Origin: CADEED01 sp039931065 | GTDB lineage: Bacteria; Pseudomonadota; Gammaproteobacteria; Steroidobacterales; Steroidobacteraceae | NCBI GenBank assembly: GCA_039931065.1 | Contig: JBDTSP010000016.1 | Location: 1 to 64,000, forward strand | Length of the DNA: 64,000 bases | Direction: 5' to 3' | In this document: positions 1 through 6,067 of the stretch, in pieces | Layout of the letters: each line of letters starts with the position of its first letter | Position numbering within the stretch: the first letter of the stretch is position 1 | Made by a program: the position numbers and the translations under genes | The notes under the pieces: generated by a model | What the model was told of the DNA's origin: nothing | Database searches by the model: none | What the model saw: only the letters and a program-made list of their open reading frames with translations

Positions 1-5
1 AAACT

Positions 6-54
6 GTCACCCATGTCTCTGGACTGAAGTGTTACCTATGTCCCCGGACCGTAC
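6..54. repeat. Tandem 25-bp imperfect repeat, possible insertion-sequence end
   Basis: Two tandem copies of a roughly 25-bp unit are visible, beginning GTCACCCATGTCTCTGGAC at 7 and GTTACCTATGTCCCCGGAC at 32. Paired subterminal repeats of this kind are found at the ends of some transposons with integrase-type transposases. The left edge of the window cuts off anything that would confirm an insertion sequence. If it is one, the cassette that belonged to the attC at 63-150 has been interrupted. Confidence 0.3.
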
Positions 55-62
55 CGCATGGC

Positions 63-150
63 ATCTAACACCTCGTTGGAGCGGACGCGTGCGGGATAAA
101 GTGCCAAGCTCATACGGCGGCGTGCGCGCCGCTCAACTCAACCGTTAGAT
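63..150 (+). repeat. attC site 1 (88 bp)
   Basis: It starts with ATCTAAC at 63-69 and ends with GTTAGAT at 144-150, both fitting the core consensus. The L boxes are present as CGTTGGAGC and GCTCAACTC, the second slightly divergent. It marks the end of a cassette whose gene lies to the left of the window. Confidence 0.85.
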
Positions 151-155
151 GGCTT

Positions 156-470
156 TCACCGTTTCGCGATGATCTGCGCCAGCTCACGATTCGACGTGCC
201 AAGTGCCAGTAGCGACTTCACCAGCAAATCGAGCGAAACAGTCGGATCCCCAGCTTCCATTTTCGCCACGCGCGATTGGCTAGAACGTAGCGAATGCGCC
301 AGCTGGCTCTGGGTGACACCGCGGGATTGCCGACGCGCCTTGAGGCCATCCGCAAGCCTGAGGCGCAGATCGATAAATGCCTCCTCCTGATCGCTTAGGC
401 CCAAAAAGTCCTTGGCGTCGCCAACCCGCCAACCCTTATCAGTCAATTTCTTCCGCTTACTTTCGCGCAT
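156..470 (-). CDS. higA: HigA-type XRE-family antitoxin, reverse-oriented cassette gene
   Basis: The 104-residue protein carries a helix-turn-helix of the XRE type in its second half: GVTQSQLAHSL is followed by SQSRVAKMEAG, the recognition-helix pattern of Cro/C1 regulators. It should bind and neutralise the toxin encoded just upstream and repress the shared promoter. The start was placed at the ATG at 470, giving a 14-bp overlap with the toxin gene, rather than at a longer open frame reaching 554 that would run deep inside the toxin. Toxin-first gene order is typical of HigBA. The pair lies antisense to the cassette array, so it needs its own promoter. Family assignment is by recognised sequence pattern. 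Confidence 0.75.
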   Translation of the reverse strand: MRESKRKKLTDKGWRVGDAKDFLGLSDQEEAFIDLRLRLADGLKARRQSRGVTQSQLAHSLRSSQSRVAKMEAGDPTVSLDLLVKSLLALGTSNRELAQIIAKR

Positions 471-795
471 TGTCGTATTCCTTGAGGCGTTTCCTGCATA
501 CATCAGCGATCGGTTTCGGTGTTGCCCTAGTCTTCTTTGAGAACACCTCGGCAATTACGATGGCATCGCTGTCGATCCGAAATACCAAGCGCCATTGGCC
601 AGTCGAGTCATTTACCCGAAGCTCGTGGCAGCGCGCACCGACCGAAGGCATGGGTTTTGAGGCCGGCATTTCAAGCAAATCACCGCGTTGCAAGCGCCGC
701 AAAAGGAACCCGGCCTCGAGCCTGCCTTCCTTGGAGAAGGGTGGTGATTTCACTTCACCATGTAGCCAAACGAGAGGCTTGTGCTTCGGACTCAC
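457..795 (-). CDS. higB: HigB/RelE-superfamily toxin, reverse-oriented cassette gene
   Basis: This 112-residue protein resembles the phage-derived Gp49-like/HigB branch of the RelE superfamily, mRNA interferases that act at the ribosome. The pattern PLVWLHGEVKSPPFS near the N terminus, the basic RCHELRVND stretch, WRLVFRID and a C-terminal VFSKKTRATP with a lysine-rich end are typical. The start codon is GTG at 795. Its stop overlaps the antitoxin start by 14 bp, indicating one transcript. A perfect inverted repeat just upstream (806-825) is a likely autoregulatory operator. Toxin-antitoxin cassettes are known to stabilise sedentary integron arrays; that role here is inferred. Confidence 0.75.
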   Translation of the reverse strand: MSPKHKPLVWLHGEVKSPPFSKEGRLEAGFLLRRLQRGDLLEMPASKPMPSVGARCHELRVNDSTGQWRLVFRIDSDAIVIAEVFSKKTRATPKPIADVCRKRLKEYDNARK

Positions 796-805
796 GGGGA
801 GCAGT

Positions 806-825
806 ATATGTCAGAACAGACATAT
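806..825 (-). promoter_or_regulatory. Inverted-repeat operator upstream of the toxin-antitoxin pair
   Basis: A perfect 7-bp inverted repeat, ATATGTC-N6-GACATAT, begins 11 bp before the toxin start codon. Its position in the promoter region and its size fit a dimeric XRE-type antitoxin. Binding is inferred from position only. Confidence 0.55.
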
Positions 826-836
826 GCGAAAGCGCC

Positions 837-924
837 ATGTAACACGTCGCTGGAGCGGACGCGTGAAAGATAGAGTGCCAAGCCCATACCGCCGCGCGCG
901 CGCCGCTCAGCTCAATCGTTAGGC
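837..924 (+). repeat. attC site 2 (88 bp)
   Basis: It starts with ATGTAAC (one mismatch to RYYYAAC) at 837 and ends with GTTAGGC at 918-924. The boxes CGCTGGAGC and GCTCAGC are intact. It closes the toxin-antitoxin cassette. Confidence 0.85.
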
Positions 925-931
925 GACTCTC

Positions 932-1501
932 ATGCGCGCCGTAATTGTCACGGTACTACTCGCGACACAAGTGGTGGCATCGGCCGCCGACTTTCGAGGC
1001 GTAGAGATTGGTCAATCGTGTCGCCACGCCGCGGAGGTTGAACTCTCTCTAGGCTCGCAGCCGCAACAAGAAATCAAATCGATGATCGACCATGGCATTG
1101 TGGCATTTGAGGACCGCAGCATCGCTGGGCAATACACGCGATTTCTGTATAGCTGCACTGAATCGGCAGGTACTATCTCGCACTATTCGATCGACGTTAG
1201 AACTCGCAACGAGTCGCGGGCATGGCAAGTATATGGGGACGCAAAGGTGGCAGCTGTTGCGCGTCTGGGGATTCCCACATCGGACTCAAAAACTCCGCAG
1301 GCAACAGAGAGGCTCCAGCAGTTGCGGCTTTAAGGGCTTACCGAGATGTACGCCTTCGCAATCTGGACTTCGGTGGAGGAACAAGATGTGATCGTCAACA
1401 TCGAAGTCGAAGAGAATGGTGAATGGAGCGTACTAACTCGCGTTTCCAAACAATCCCAAGAGTCGCCTAACAAATCGCTGGAGCGCACGCATGGGAAATA
1501 A
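932..1501 (+). pseudogene. Secreted cassette protein of unknown function, interrupted by an in-frame TAA
   Basis: An ATG 7 bp after attC2 opens a 133-residue frame with a clear signal peptide (hydrophobic stretch ending VASAA) and then DFRGVEIGQSC. The frame stops at 1331-1333, but the same frame continues without another stop to 1501. The continuation, MYAFAIWTSVEEQDVIVNIEV and so on, reads like the end of the same protein and finishes with the attC-encoded tail NKSLERTHGK. A single nonsense change is the simplest explanation. The alternative is that the short 932-1333 protein is functional and the downstream ORF is chance. The function is unknown; it looks like a small periplasmic protein. 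Confidence 0.6.
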
Positions 1502-1552
1502 AGTGCCAAGCTCAAAAACCAGCGCGCGCGGCGCTCAGCTCAGCCGTTAGCC
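1465..1552 (+). repeat. attC site 3 (88 bp)
   Basis: It starts with GCCTAAC at 1465 and ends with GTTAGCC at 1546-1552 (one mismatch to GTTRRRY). CGCTGGAGC and GCTCAGC are present. The coding frame of the preceding gene reads through its left half. Confidence 0.85.
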
Positions 1553-1598
1553 TCCATGAAGTTTCGCATCTACCACGCCAGGCCCCCTAGGAGGCTCA

Positions 1599-2162
1599 AT
1601 GCTTAGAACCGCGGTGATTCTCGCTCTCTCTTGCACAAGTGTCGTCGCACTCGGACGCGAGTTCATGGGTCAAAAGGTAATTGACGCGCCCTTCGCAATT
1701 GCTGGCGGAAATACAGTTATGTTGCCCGTCACAGATGCCGGCGCCATCCCCGCCGAAGACCGCAAAGCAAAGATCGAGGTCGCGGGCTTCATCGTTACGC
1801 GTTCGGAAAATGAACCCAAGCTCGCCATGATTGTTTGGAACTTTGGCTTGACCAACAAGTCGATAAAGAACATCGAGTCGGTCACTGTTGCGGAGGTTGC
1901 TCCGGCGGAACTCGAGACACCTTTGATAAACGACACGGCGCCGAACTTGGTGAAGAGATACTGGGTAGGCGCAACGCCTCCTGTTGCGGCGACGCGTGAG
2001 TCAGTGCCGTGGCTATTTAAGGAAGGGTCGACGATCTTCGTATTCCGCTTCACCATTAGTGAGCCCGGGAAAAAGCCCCACGTGTACCTTCAGCCAGCGT
2101 GGTTCTCTAACGAAGTGAAGACGCACTTCAGAGAAGTGATCGCTAGGATCAATGGAGGCTAA
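1599..2162 (+). CDS. Secreted cassette protein of unknown function
   Basis: This is a 187-residue product I do not recognise. The N terminus (MLRTAVILALSCTSVVALG) is a plausible signal peptide, so the protein is probably periplasmic. The rest has no membrane segment or motif that I can name. It is moderately rich in beta-prone stretches such as FVFRFTISEPG. The ATG at 1599 is preceded by GGAGG at the right distance. The stop codon TAA is formed by the first bases of attC4, so the gene ends exactly where the recombination site begins. This is a common cassette architecture and supports the gene being real. Confidence 0.7.
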   Translation: MLRTAVILALSCTSVVALGREFMGQKVIDAPFAIAGGNTVMLPVTDAGAIPAEDRKAKIEVAGFIVTRSENEPKLAMIVWNFGLTNKSIKNIESVTVAEVAPAELETPLINDTAPNLVKRYWVGATPPVAATRESVPWLFKEGSTIFVFRFTISEPGKKPHVYLQPAWFSNEVKTHFREVIARINGG

Positions 2163-2244
2163 CACCTCGCTGGAGCGCACGCGTGAGGGATAAAGTGCCA
2201 AGTTCATACAGCAACGTGCGCGCCGCTCAGCTCAAACGTTAGGC
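2157..2244 (+). repeat. attC site 4 (88 bp)
   Basis: It starts with GGCTAAC (one mismatch) at 2157 and ends with GTTAGGC at 2238-2244. CGCTGGAGC and GCTCAGC are present. It supplies the stop codon of the upstream gene. Confidence 0.85.
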
Positions 2245-2265
2245 CGCTCGGCGACGCTCGTCACT

Positions 2266-3033
2266 ATGGGTGCCTGGGGAACAGCAATTACTTCCGACGA
2301 CACAGTTGCCGATGTCATCGGAACTGTCGTTGAACGACTGAAGGCCGGAGACAGCCTTTCTGCAGCTTGCGAAGTAGCATTGCGCGAATTCAACAGCTCA
2401 CTGAACGATGCTGATGATGCGCCGCTCGTGTGGCTGGGGCTCGCCCATTCGCAATGGAAGTACGGACGTGTGGACGAAAGAGTTTTAGAGCAGATTCGCC
2501 GCGATATTGCCACTGAGAGGGGCCTAGAGAGGTGGCGCGACGACCCTGTCGCTTTCACGAAGCGGAAACGAGTGCTTCAGATCTTCCTTGAAAAGATCTC
2601 CGTCGCCAACCCAAAACCGGCGGCTGCACCGCGAGCCATAATAAACCTAGCCCCGTTCAGGGAGGGTGATTGCTTGGCCGTCTTAACCCGCAGCGGCGAG
2701 TACACCGCTGCAATCGTCCTCGTAGCCGACAACTCGCGACCGGAACATGGCTCTAATCTCGTTGGTTCGTTGGACTTTCTCTCAACGACGCCTCCCATGC
2801 AGGAGGATTTTGAAGGACGCAAGTGGCTCTTCAAGCACCACGGAAACTGGCACGGGGAGCAGGAGATCAGCTGGTATGGCGCACGCGGCATTCGAAAAGA
2901 GAAGAATCGAATTACTGTCGTCGGCAGTACTGCCCTCCGTCGCACCGATCCGCGACAGTCAAACTCGTACGCGGGCCTGAATCTCCTCGGTGAGCAGATC
3001 CTTCTATGTCGAGCATGGCGCGGCAAAGCCTAA
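2266..3033 (+). CDS. Cassette protein with DUF4259-like N terminus
   Basis: The 255-residue protein opens with MGAWGTAITSDDTVADV, the signature start of a widespread hypothetical family (DUF4259-like) often found in accessory regions. The first half is helical, with WLGLAHSQWKYGRVD and a charged WRDD segment. The second half, from about residue 130 (FREGDCLAVLTRSGEYTAAIVL), looks like a small beta domain. No signal peptide or membrane segment is visible, so it is probably cytoplasmic. The stop codon is built into attC5. The biochemical role of the family is not known to me. Confidence 0.7.
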   Translation: MGAWGTAITSDDTVADVIGTVVERLKAGDSLSAACEVALREFNSSLNDADDAPLVWLGLAHSQWKYGRVDERVLEQIRRDIATERGLERWRDDPVAFTKRKRVLQIFLEKISVANPKPAAAPRAIINLAPFREGDCLAVLTRSGEYTAAIVLVADNSRPEHGSNLVGSLDFLSTTPPMQEDFEGRKWLFKHHGNWHGEQEISWYGARGIRKEKNRITVVGSTALRRTDPRQSNSYAGLNLLGEQILLCRAWRGKA

Positions 3034-3115
3034 CAACTCGCTGGAGCGGACGCGTGCAAGATAAGGTGCCAACCTCAAACATCGGCGCGCGCGGCGCACA
3101 GCTCGACCGTTAGGC
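3028..3115 (+). repeat. attC site 5 (88 bp)
   Basis: It starts with GCCTAAC at 3028 and ends with GTTAGGC at 3109-3115, perfectly complementary outer heptamers. CGCTGGAGC is on the left arm, with a slightly diverged GCACAGC on the right. Confidence 0.88.
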
Positions 3116-3121
3116 CGTCAT

Positions 3122-3490
3122 ATGCGTCGCACGTTAGCCATTGCGATCGCAGCAATTGTCGTTGCCACTCCCGCCTCTGCGCACGGGCAAGATGTTCTGG
3201 TGTCCGTCTATACGCAGGCCACAACAGTGGTGGCAATTGTGCTCCTCCTTTTTTTCGTTCCCATATTTCGCCACCATTGGCTGGCCGGGGCGGTGGGTTG
3301 CATCCTCGGGTTAGCTATCTCTTGGTTGATCACTGGAGACATGCCTTACAGGGCGAATCACGTCTTGATCACTTCAATCGGTATTATGTCGCCGCTGGGG
3401 TTTGCTGGACTCGCGGTCTTAACGGCTAATCGTTATGCGGCATACCGACGACGGCCTGACAAATCGCTGGAGCGTACGCGTGGCGAATAA
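3122..3490 (+). CDS. Small membrane cassette protein
   Basis: The 122-residue protein starts 7 bp after attC5. It has an N-terminal signal or anchor (MRRTLAIAIAAIVVATPASA) followed by three hydrophobic segments, around VVAIVLLLFFVPIF, LAGAVGCILGLAISWLI and GIMSPLGFAGLAVL. A basic segment (YRRRP) follows, and the protein ends in the attC-encoded tail DKSLERTRGE. It is an integral inner-membrane protein of unknown function. There is almost no room for a separate promoter, so expression would depend on read-through from the left or on the attC region. Confidence 0.65.
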   Translation: MRRTLAIAIAAIVVATPASAHGQDVLVSVYTQATTVVAIVLLLFFVPIFRHHWLAGAVGCILGLAISWLITGDMPYRANHVLITSIGIMSPLGFAGLAVLTANRYAAYRRRPDKSLERTRGE

Positions 3491-3541
3491 AGTGCCAAGT
3501 TCATACAGCGGCGCGCGCGGCGCGCATCTCAATAGTTAGAG
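3454..3541 (+). repeat. attC site 6 (88 bp)
   Basis: It starts with GCCTGAC at 3454 and ends with GTTAGAG at 3535-3541, each with one departure from the consensus. The left box CGCTGGAGC is intact and the right box is diverged (GCGCATC). The preceding gene ends inside it. Confidence 0.78.
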
Positions 3542-3549
3542 CGCAGTCA

Positions 3550-4035
3550 ATGCGATCGATAGTTTTCTACGCTTTCTCGCTCGTACTTGCTTCAGTTGTG
3601 ACGGCTAGCAGCAAAGTAGTCTATTTTCCGGGAGAGTCGGACTCGGACAAAGTGAATCGCTTTGCAGCTTTGGAGCGAGGCTATGCATCAAGACTCGTTC
3701 AGTGGAGTGAGCCATCGCCGTGTTGTCGCCCCGAAGATCGGCAGCGCGAGTATCGATTTACCTGGCTCCGTACCTTCGACCATCCTGTAGTGATTCGCCT
3801 CGTGGAGAGGCAAGACTCGCGGTGGGATCTGATCGTGAAAGTAAGTCGCGGAAAGTCTCTTCACCCTCGGTTTCTTGTGCGTGGTTTTCGAGAACTGTTT
3901 GTGAAACTGCCAACGACATGTCGCCTGAGAAATCTCTGGAGCGGACGCGTGAGGGATAAGGCGCCAAGTTCATTCGCCGGCGCGCGCGCCGCTCAACCGT
4001 TAGTCCCCATATCAGGTCCGCCACAGAAACAATGA
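3550..4035 (+). CDS. Secreted cassette protein, probably C-terminally damaged
   Basis: This 161-residue frame starts 9 bp after attC6 with a plausible signal peptide (MRSIVFYAFSLVLASVVTAS). The middle part, EYRFTWLRTFDHPVVIRLVE, looks like genuine protein. The final third runs straight through attC7 in the wrong frame. The frame that would give the usual attC tail (EKSLERTREG) is another one, open from 3720 to 3959. This suggests a small indel or loss of the original gene end when the attC moved close. The function is unknown. The start is likely right; the last roughly 40 residues are doubtful. Confidence 0.5.
   Translation: MRSIVFYAFSLVLASVVTASSKVVYFPGESDSDKVNRFAALERGYASRLVQWSEPSPCCRPEDRQREYRFTWLRTFDHPVVIRLVERQDSRWDLIVKVSRGKSLHPRFLVRGFRELFVKLPTTCRLRNLWSGRVRDKAPSSFAGARAAQPLVPISGPPQKQ
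3923..4005 (+). repeat. attC site 7 (83 bp, right box truncated)
   Basis: It starts with a degenerate GCCTGAG at 3923 and ends with GTTAGTC at 3999-4005. Compared with the 88-bp copies it lacks 5 bp in the right box: GCTCAACCG replaces GCTCAGCTCAACCG. That removes the partner of the left GCTGGAGC box and may make the site inactive. Confidence 0.75.
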
Positions 4036-4120
4036 TGTCCGAATTCGGTGAGTAGTTTTGCATCGGAGCGTGTATCACTTGCCCGCCCACCGACACGCAC
4101 ACCAAAGGACGGCAGAACCC

Positions 4121-4666
4121 ATGAACGACATGCTTCGACTCAACCAGCTACGGGTGGTATTGGCAGCTCTTGGCTTTATTTTCACAGCTTCGTCCGTGGC
4201 AGCGCCTGCGACCACAACGCTTGATTCGCACCGCTGCAGCGCCGCGGAATATCGCCAATTGGATTTCTGGATCGGCGATTGGGACACCTTCGAGGCGGAC
4301 GCCAACGGAGGACCGTCCGTGGCTCGCGCCCGCGTAGAGCCCATCGCCCAAGGCTGCGCGATCCACGAACTTTACGAGCAGAATGATGGGCTCATTGGCG
4401 ACAGCATCTTGAGCTACGACCCGGTGCGCAAACAATGGCAACAGACCTGGGTCACTAATCGCGGCTCGATTATGGTGCTGTGGGGCGTCTTGACGAACGG
4501 GGCACTGGTTCTCGAAGGCGAGGTGCATCTTCAGGATGGCACGTCGGTCTTGCAGCGCATCACCTGGAAAGCCCAAGATAAAGGTGTGCGCGAGTCAGCG
4601 GTACTGTCGAAAGATGGCGGCAAAAAATGGACGCCCGCGTTTGACGTGCTTTTCCTGAAGCGCTGA
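4121..4666 (+). CDS. DUF1579-like secreted protein
   Basis: The 181-residue protein has a hydrophobic N-terminal export signal (VVLAALGFIFTASSVAA) and then the family pattern HRCSAAEYRQLDFWIGDWD, followed by GCAIHELYEQNDGLIGDSILSYDP and WQQTWVTNRG. These are typical of DUF1579-like beta-barrel proteins of unknown ligand. The ATG at 4121 follows AAAGGACGG and was chosen over an upstream ATG at 4058 that would add a non-hydrophobic leader. The gene lies between the damaged attC7 and the decayed attC8, so it looks like an old cassette now fixed in the chromosome. The family call is by pattern recognition. Confidence 0.72.
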   Translation: MNDMLRLNQLRVVLAALGFIFTASSVAAPATTTLDSHRCSAAEYRQLDFWIGDWDTFEADANGGPSVARARVEPIAQGCAIHELYEQNDGLIGDSILSYDPVRKQWQQTWVTNRGSIMVLWGVLTNGALVLEGEVHLQDGTSVLQRITWKAQDKGVRESAVLSKDGGKKWTPAFDVLFLKR

Positions 4667-4763
4667 GATAAGCGAGAGTGAGAATGCCAACTCTCCACGA
4701 TCGAAGCCCGGGCGAAAATAAGGCAACTCCGATGCTCTACGCCGTCGTCATTGAAAAGTCGGG

Positions 4764-4851
4764 ACCTAACAAGTCGCTCAAGTACACGGGTGTTGAATAA
4801 AGTGCGAATCCCGGTCCGCAGCGCGCGTGTCGATTCGCTCAACCGCGCGGC
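4764..4851 (+). repeat. Decayed attC site 8 (88 bp)
   Basis: The left core ACCTAAC at 4764-4770 is perfect, and ATAAAGTGC and GCGCGCGTG keep the register of the other sites. The right core has become GCGCGGC at 4845-4851 instead of GTTAGGC, so recombination should be impossible. The unchanged 88-bp length shows decay by substitution. Confidence 0.65.
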
Positions 4852-4914
4852 GGCCGATGAGATGCCATCACTCGCTGGCCATATTGTCAGTTGGCATTTC
4901 AGTGCGGAGCGCGC

Positions 4915-5307
4915 ATGACACCGAACAACGTGGTCGATCTCAAGTCTTTCGTGCCCGCGAAAGACTTTGCGCTGTCCAAGCGGTTCTATCTGGACCTGGG
5001 GTTCACGGAGAACTGGGGGAACGACCAAGTCGCGGAACTTCAGTTGGGCGGATTCAGGTTTCTTCTGCAGAACTTCTATGTCAAAGAGCACGCAGAGAAC
5101 TGCATGATGCATCTCATGGTCGAGGACGCAGATGCGTGGTGGGTACACATAAAGGCTGCGGGGCTCGCGCAAAGATACCGGTTGTTCATGGCAAAGCCGC
5201 CTGAGCTCCAGCCGTGGGGCCTTCGCGTGCTCTATCTGACGGACCCGGCGGGAGTGTTGTGGCACATCGCCGATCGGCCGAAGTCTCGGGACCGGTCAGC
5301 CACCTGA
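4915..5307 (+). CDS. VOC-fold (glyoxalase/bleomycin-resistance family) protein
   Basis: The 130-residue product has the layout of the vicinal oxygen chelate superfamily: VVDLKSFVPAKDFALSKRFYLDLGF at the start, GGFRFLLQNFYV, MMHLMVEDADAWW, and LYLTDPAGVLWHIADRP at the end. Such proteins bind metals or sequester antibiotics. The substrate cannot be told here, and the full metal-ligand set is not obvious in this short copy. The ATG at 4915 was preferred over 4891 because the family normally starts just before the first beta strand. The TGA stop falls within an attC-like left core (ACCTGAC at 5302), so this too looks like a former cassette gene. Confidence 0.75.
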   Translation: MTPNNVVDLKSFVPAKDFALSKRFYLDLGFTENWGNDQVAELQLGGFRFLLQNFYVKEHAENCMMHLMVEDADAWWVHIKAAGLAQRYRLFMAKPPELQPWGLRVLYLTDPAGVLWHIADRPKSRDRSAT

Positions 5308-5341
5308 CAAATCGCCGGAACGCATGCGCGAGAGATAAAGT
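5302..5341 (+). repeat. Left half of a decayed attC
   Basis: ACCTGACAAATCGCCGGAAC and the following GATAAAGT match the first 40 bp of the intact sites in register. The right half is missing, and the sequence changes abruptly after 5341. Confidence 0.55.
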
Positions 5342-5358
5342 CATGGGGTGCGCCAACG

Positions 5359-5541
5359 ATGGGCGATGTGGGAAACATACTGTTGGTCTTGATAGCCTTC
5401 GCGTGCGCCGCGGGGGCCATCGCCGGATTCGTCACGTCGCTGCTGTTCATGATGTTGAATTCGTTCCCGTCAAAAGTACTAATGCTCGGCTCGCTCGCCG
5501 GAGCCGCATCCGGAATGACCGCGCTGCCATGGCGAACGTAA
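5359..5541 (+). CDS. Small two-segment membrane protein
   Basis: A 60-residue frame is almost entirely hydrophobic, with one segment around VGNILLVLIAFACAAGAIAGFV and a second from LFMMLNSF to GSLAGAASGM. It looks like a small inner-membrane protein. There is no recognisable family. A weak purine-rich stretch (GGGG about 15 bp upstream) could serve as ribosome binding site. It lies between two attC remnants and may be the remains of a cassette gene. The short length makes the call uncertain. Confidence 0.45.
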   Translation: MGDVGNILLVLIAFACAAGAIAGFVTSLLFMMLNSFPSKVLMLGSLAGAASGMTALPWRT

Positions 5542-5551
5542 TCTCATCACG

Positions 5552-5592
5552 CGTCAACAAATCGCCGGCGGCTGACAAGTTTCTGGACCGGC
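5552..5592 (+). repeat. Two short attC left-end remnants in tandem
   Basis: CGTCAACAAATCGCCGGCGG at 5552 and GGCTGACAAGTTTCTGGACC at 5570 each resemble the first 20 bp of the attC family (core plus the CGCTGGAGC box). They are the last trace of the array before the chromosomal backbone starts at 5615. Confidence 0.35.
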
Positions 5593-5614
5593 AGTTTCCC
5601 GGGCGGGGTGCCTG

Positions 5615-6067
5615 ATGTATTCAAAGACCCTTTACGCCGGTTGGAGCGACATGGACTTCAACTCCCACATGCGCAACACGGCGTATCTCGACAAGACGGC
5701 TGACGTGCGCCAGATGTTCCTGCTCGAGCACGGCTTTCCGATGGAAGAGTTCGTCCGCCTGAAGATAGGCCCGGTGGTCATGAAAGACGAGGTGGAGTAT
5801 TTCCGGGAGGTCGGTCTGCAGCAGCAGATCACCGTGACGTACGCGCTCGCCGGTCAATCGGAAGATGGCAGCCGCTTCCTGCTGCGCCACGAGATCTTTC
5901 GCCCCGATGGCAAACTCAGCGCGCGCGTCACCAGCGCTGGCGGCTGGCTGGATCTCAATGAACGCAAACTCATCGTGCCGCCGCCAGCATTGCTGGCCGC
6001 GATGAATTCTCTCGATCGGACCGAAGACTTCGCCGTGATGCCCTCCAGCATCAAGGCGCGCGGTTGA
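5615..6067 (+). CDS. Acyl-CoA thioesterase, hotdog fold
   Basis: The 150-residue protein shows the 4HBT thioesterase pattern near the N terminus, GWSDMDFNSHMRNTAYLD, in which the Asp and the neighbouring Asn/His shape the active site of this hotdog family. A beta sheet follows (EVEYFREVGLQQQITVTYAL, FLLRHEIFRPDGKLSARV). It should hydrolyse an acyl-CoA or aromatic acyl-CoA; the substrate is unknown. The protein is cytoplasmic. It is the first gene of a seven-gene operon with overlapping stops and starts, and its TGA overlaps the TTG start of the next gene by 4 bp. Confidence 0.8.
   Translation: MYSKTLYAGWSDMDFNSHMRNTAYLDKTADVRQMFLLEHGFPMEEFVRLKIGPVVMKDEVEYFREVGLQQQITVTYALAGQSEDGSRFLLRHEIFRPDGKLSARVTSAGGWLDLNERKLIVPPPALLAAMNSLDRTEDFAVMPSSIKARG

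Larger units (their letters stand above)
63..5592 (+). mobile_element. Integron cassette array, distal part, no integrase in window
   Basis: Regularly spaced imperfect palindromes lie between small unrelated genes. Each begins with an RYYYAAC-like heptamer and ends with a GTTRRRY-like heptamer, and six intact copies plus one decayed copy are exactly 88 bp long. Inside are the paired boxes GCTGGAGC and GCTCAGC, which match apart from one extra G, as expected for the extrahelical base of an attC hairpin. Each interval has about one gene without a shared promoter, the hallmark of integron cassettes. Polarity (inverse core first on this strand) puts the integrase end left of position 1. From 4764 onward only decayed sites remain. 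The boundaries of the array are inferred. Confidence 0.85.

Noticed and set aside
377..922. Plus-strand ORF across the toxin-antitoxin genes
   Set aside because: It is antisense to both recognised genes and runs into attC2; its sequence is low in any family pattern.
3720..3959. Plus-strand ORF ending in the attC tail inside cassette 3550-4035 as a separate gene
   Set aside because: It has no ribosome binding site and only its last residues match the tail; it is better read as evidence of a frameshift.
4058..4120. Upstream extension of the DUF1579-like gene
   Set aside because: The added residues are not conserved-looking, and the ATG at 4121 has a better ribosome binding site and starts nearer the signal peptide.
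63..4851. CRISPR array, because of regularly repeated sequence
   Set aside because: Repeat units are 88-bp palindromic sites separated by whole genes of different length, with no short uniform spacers and no cas genes.
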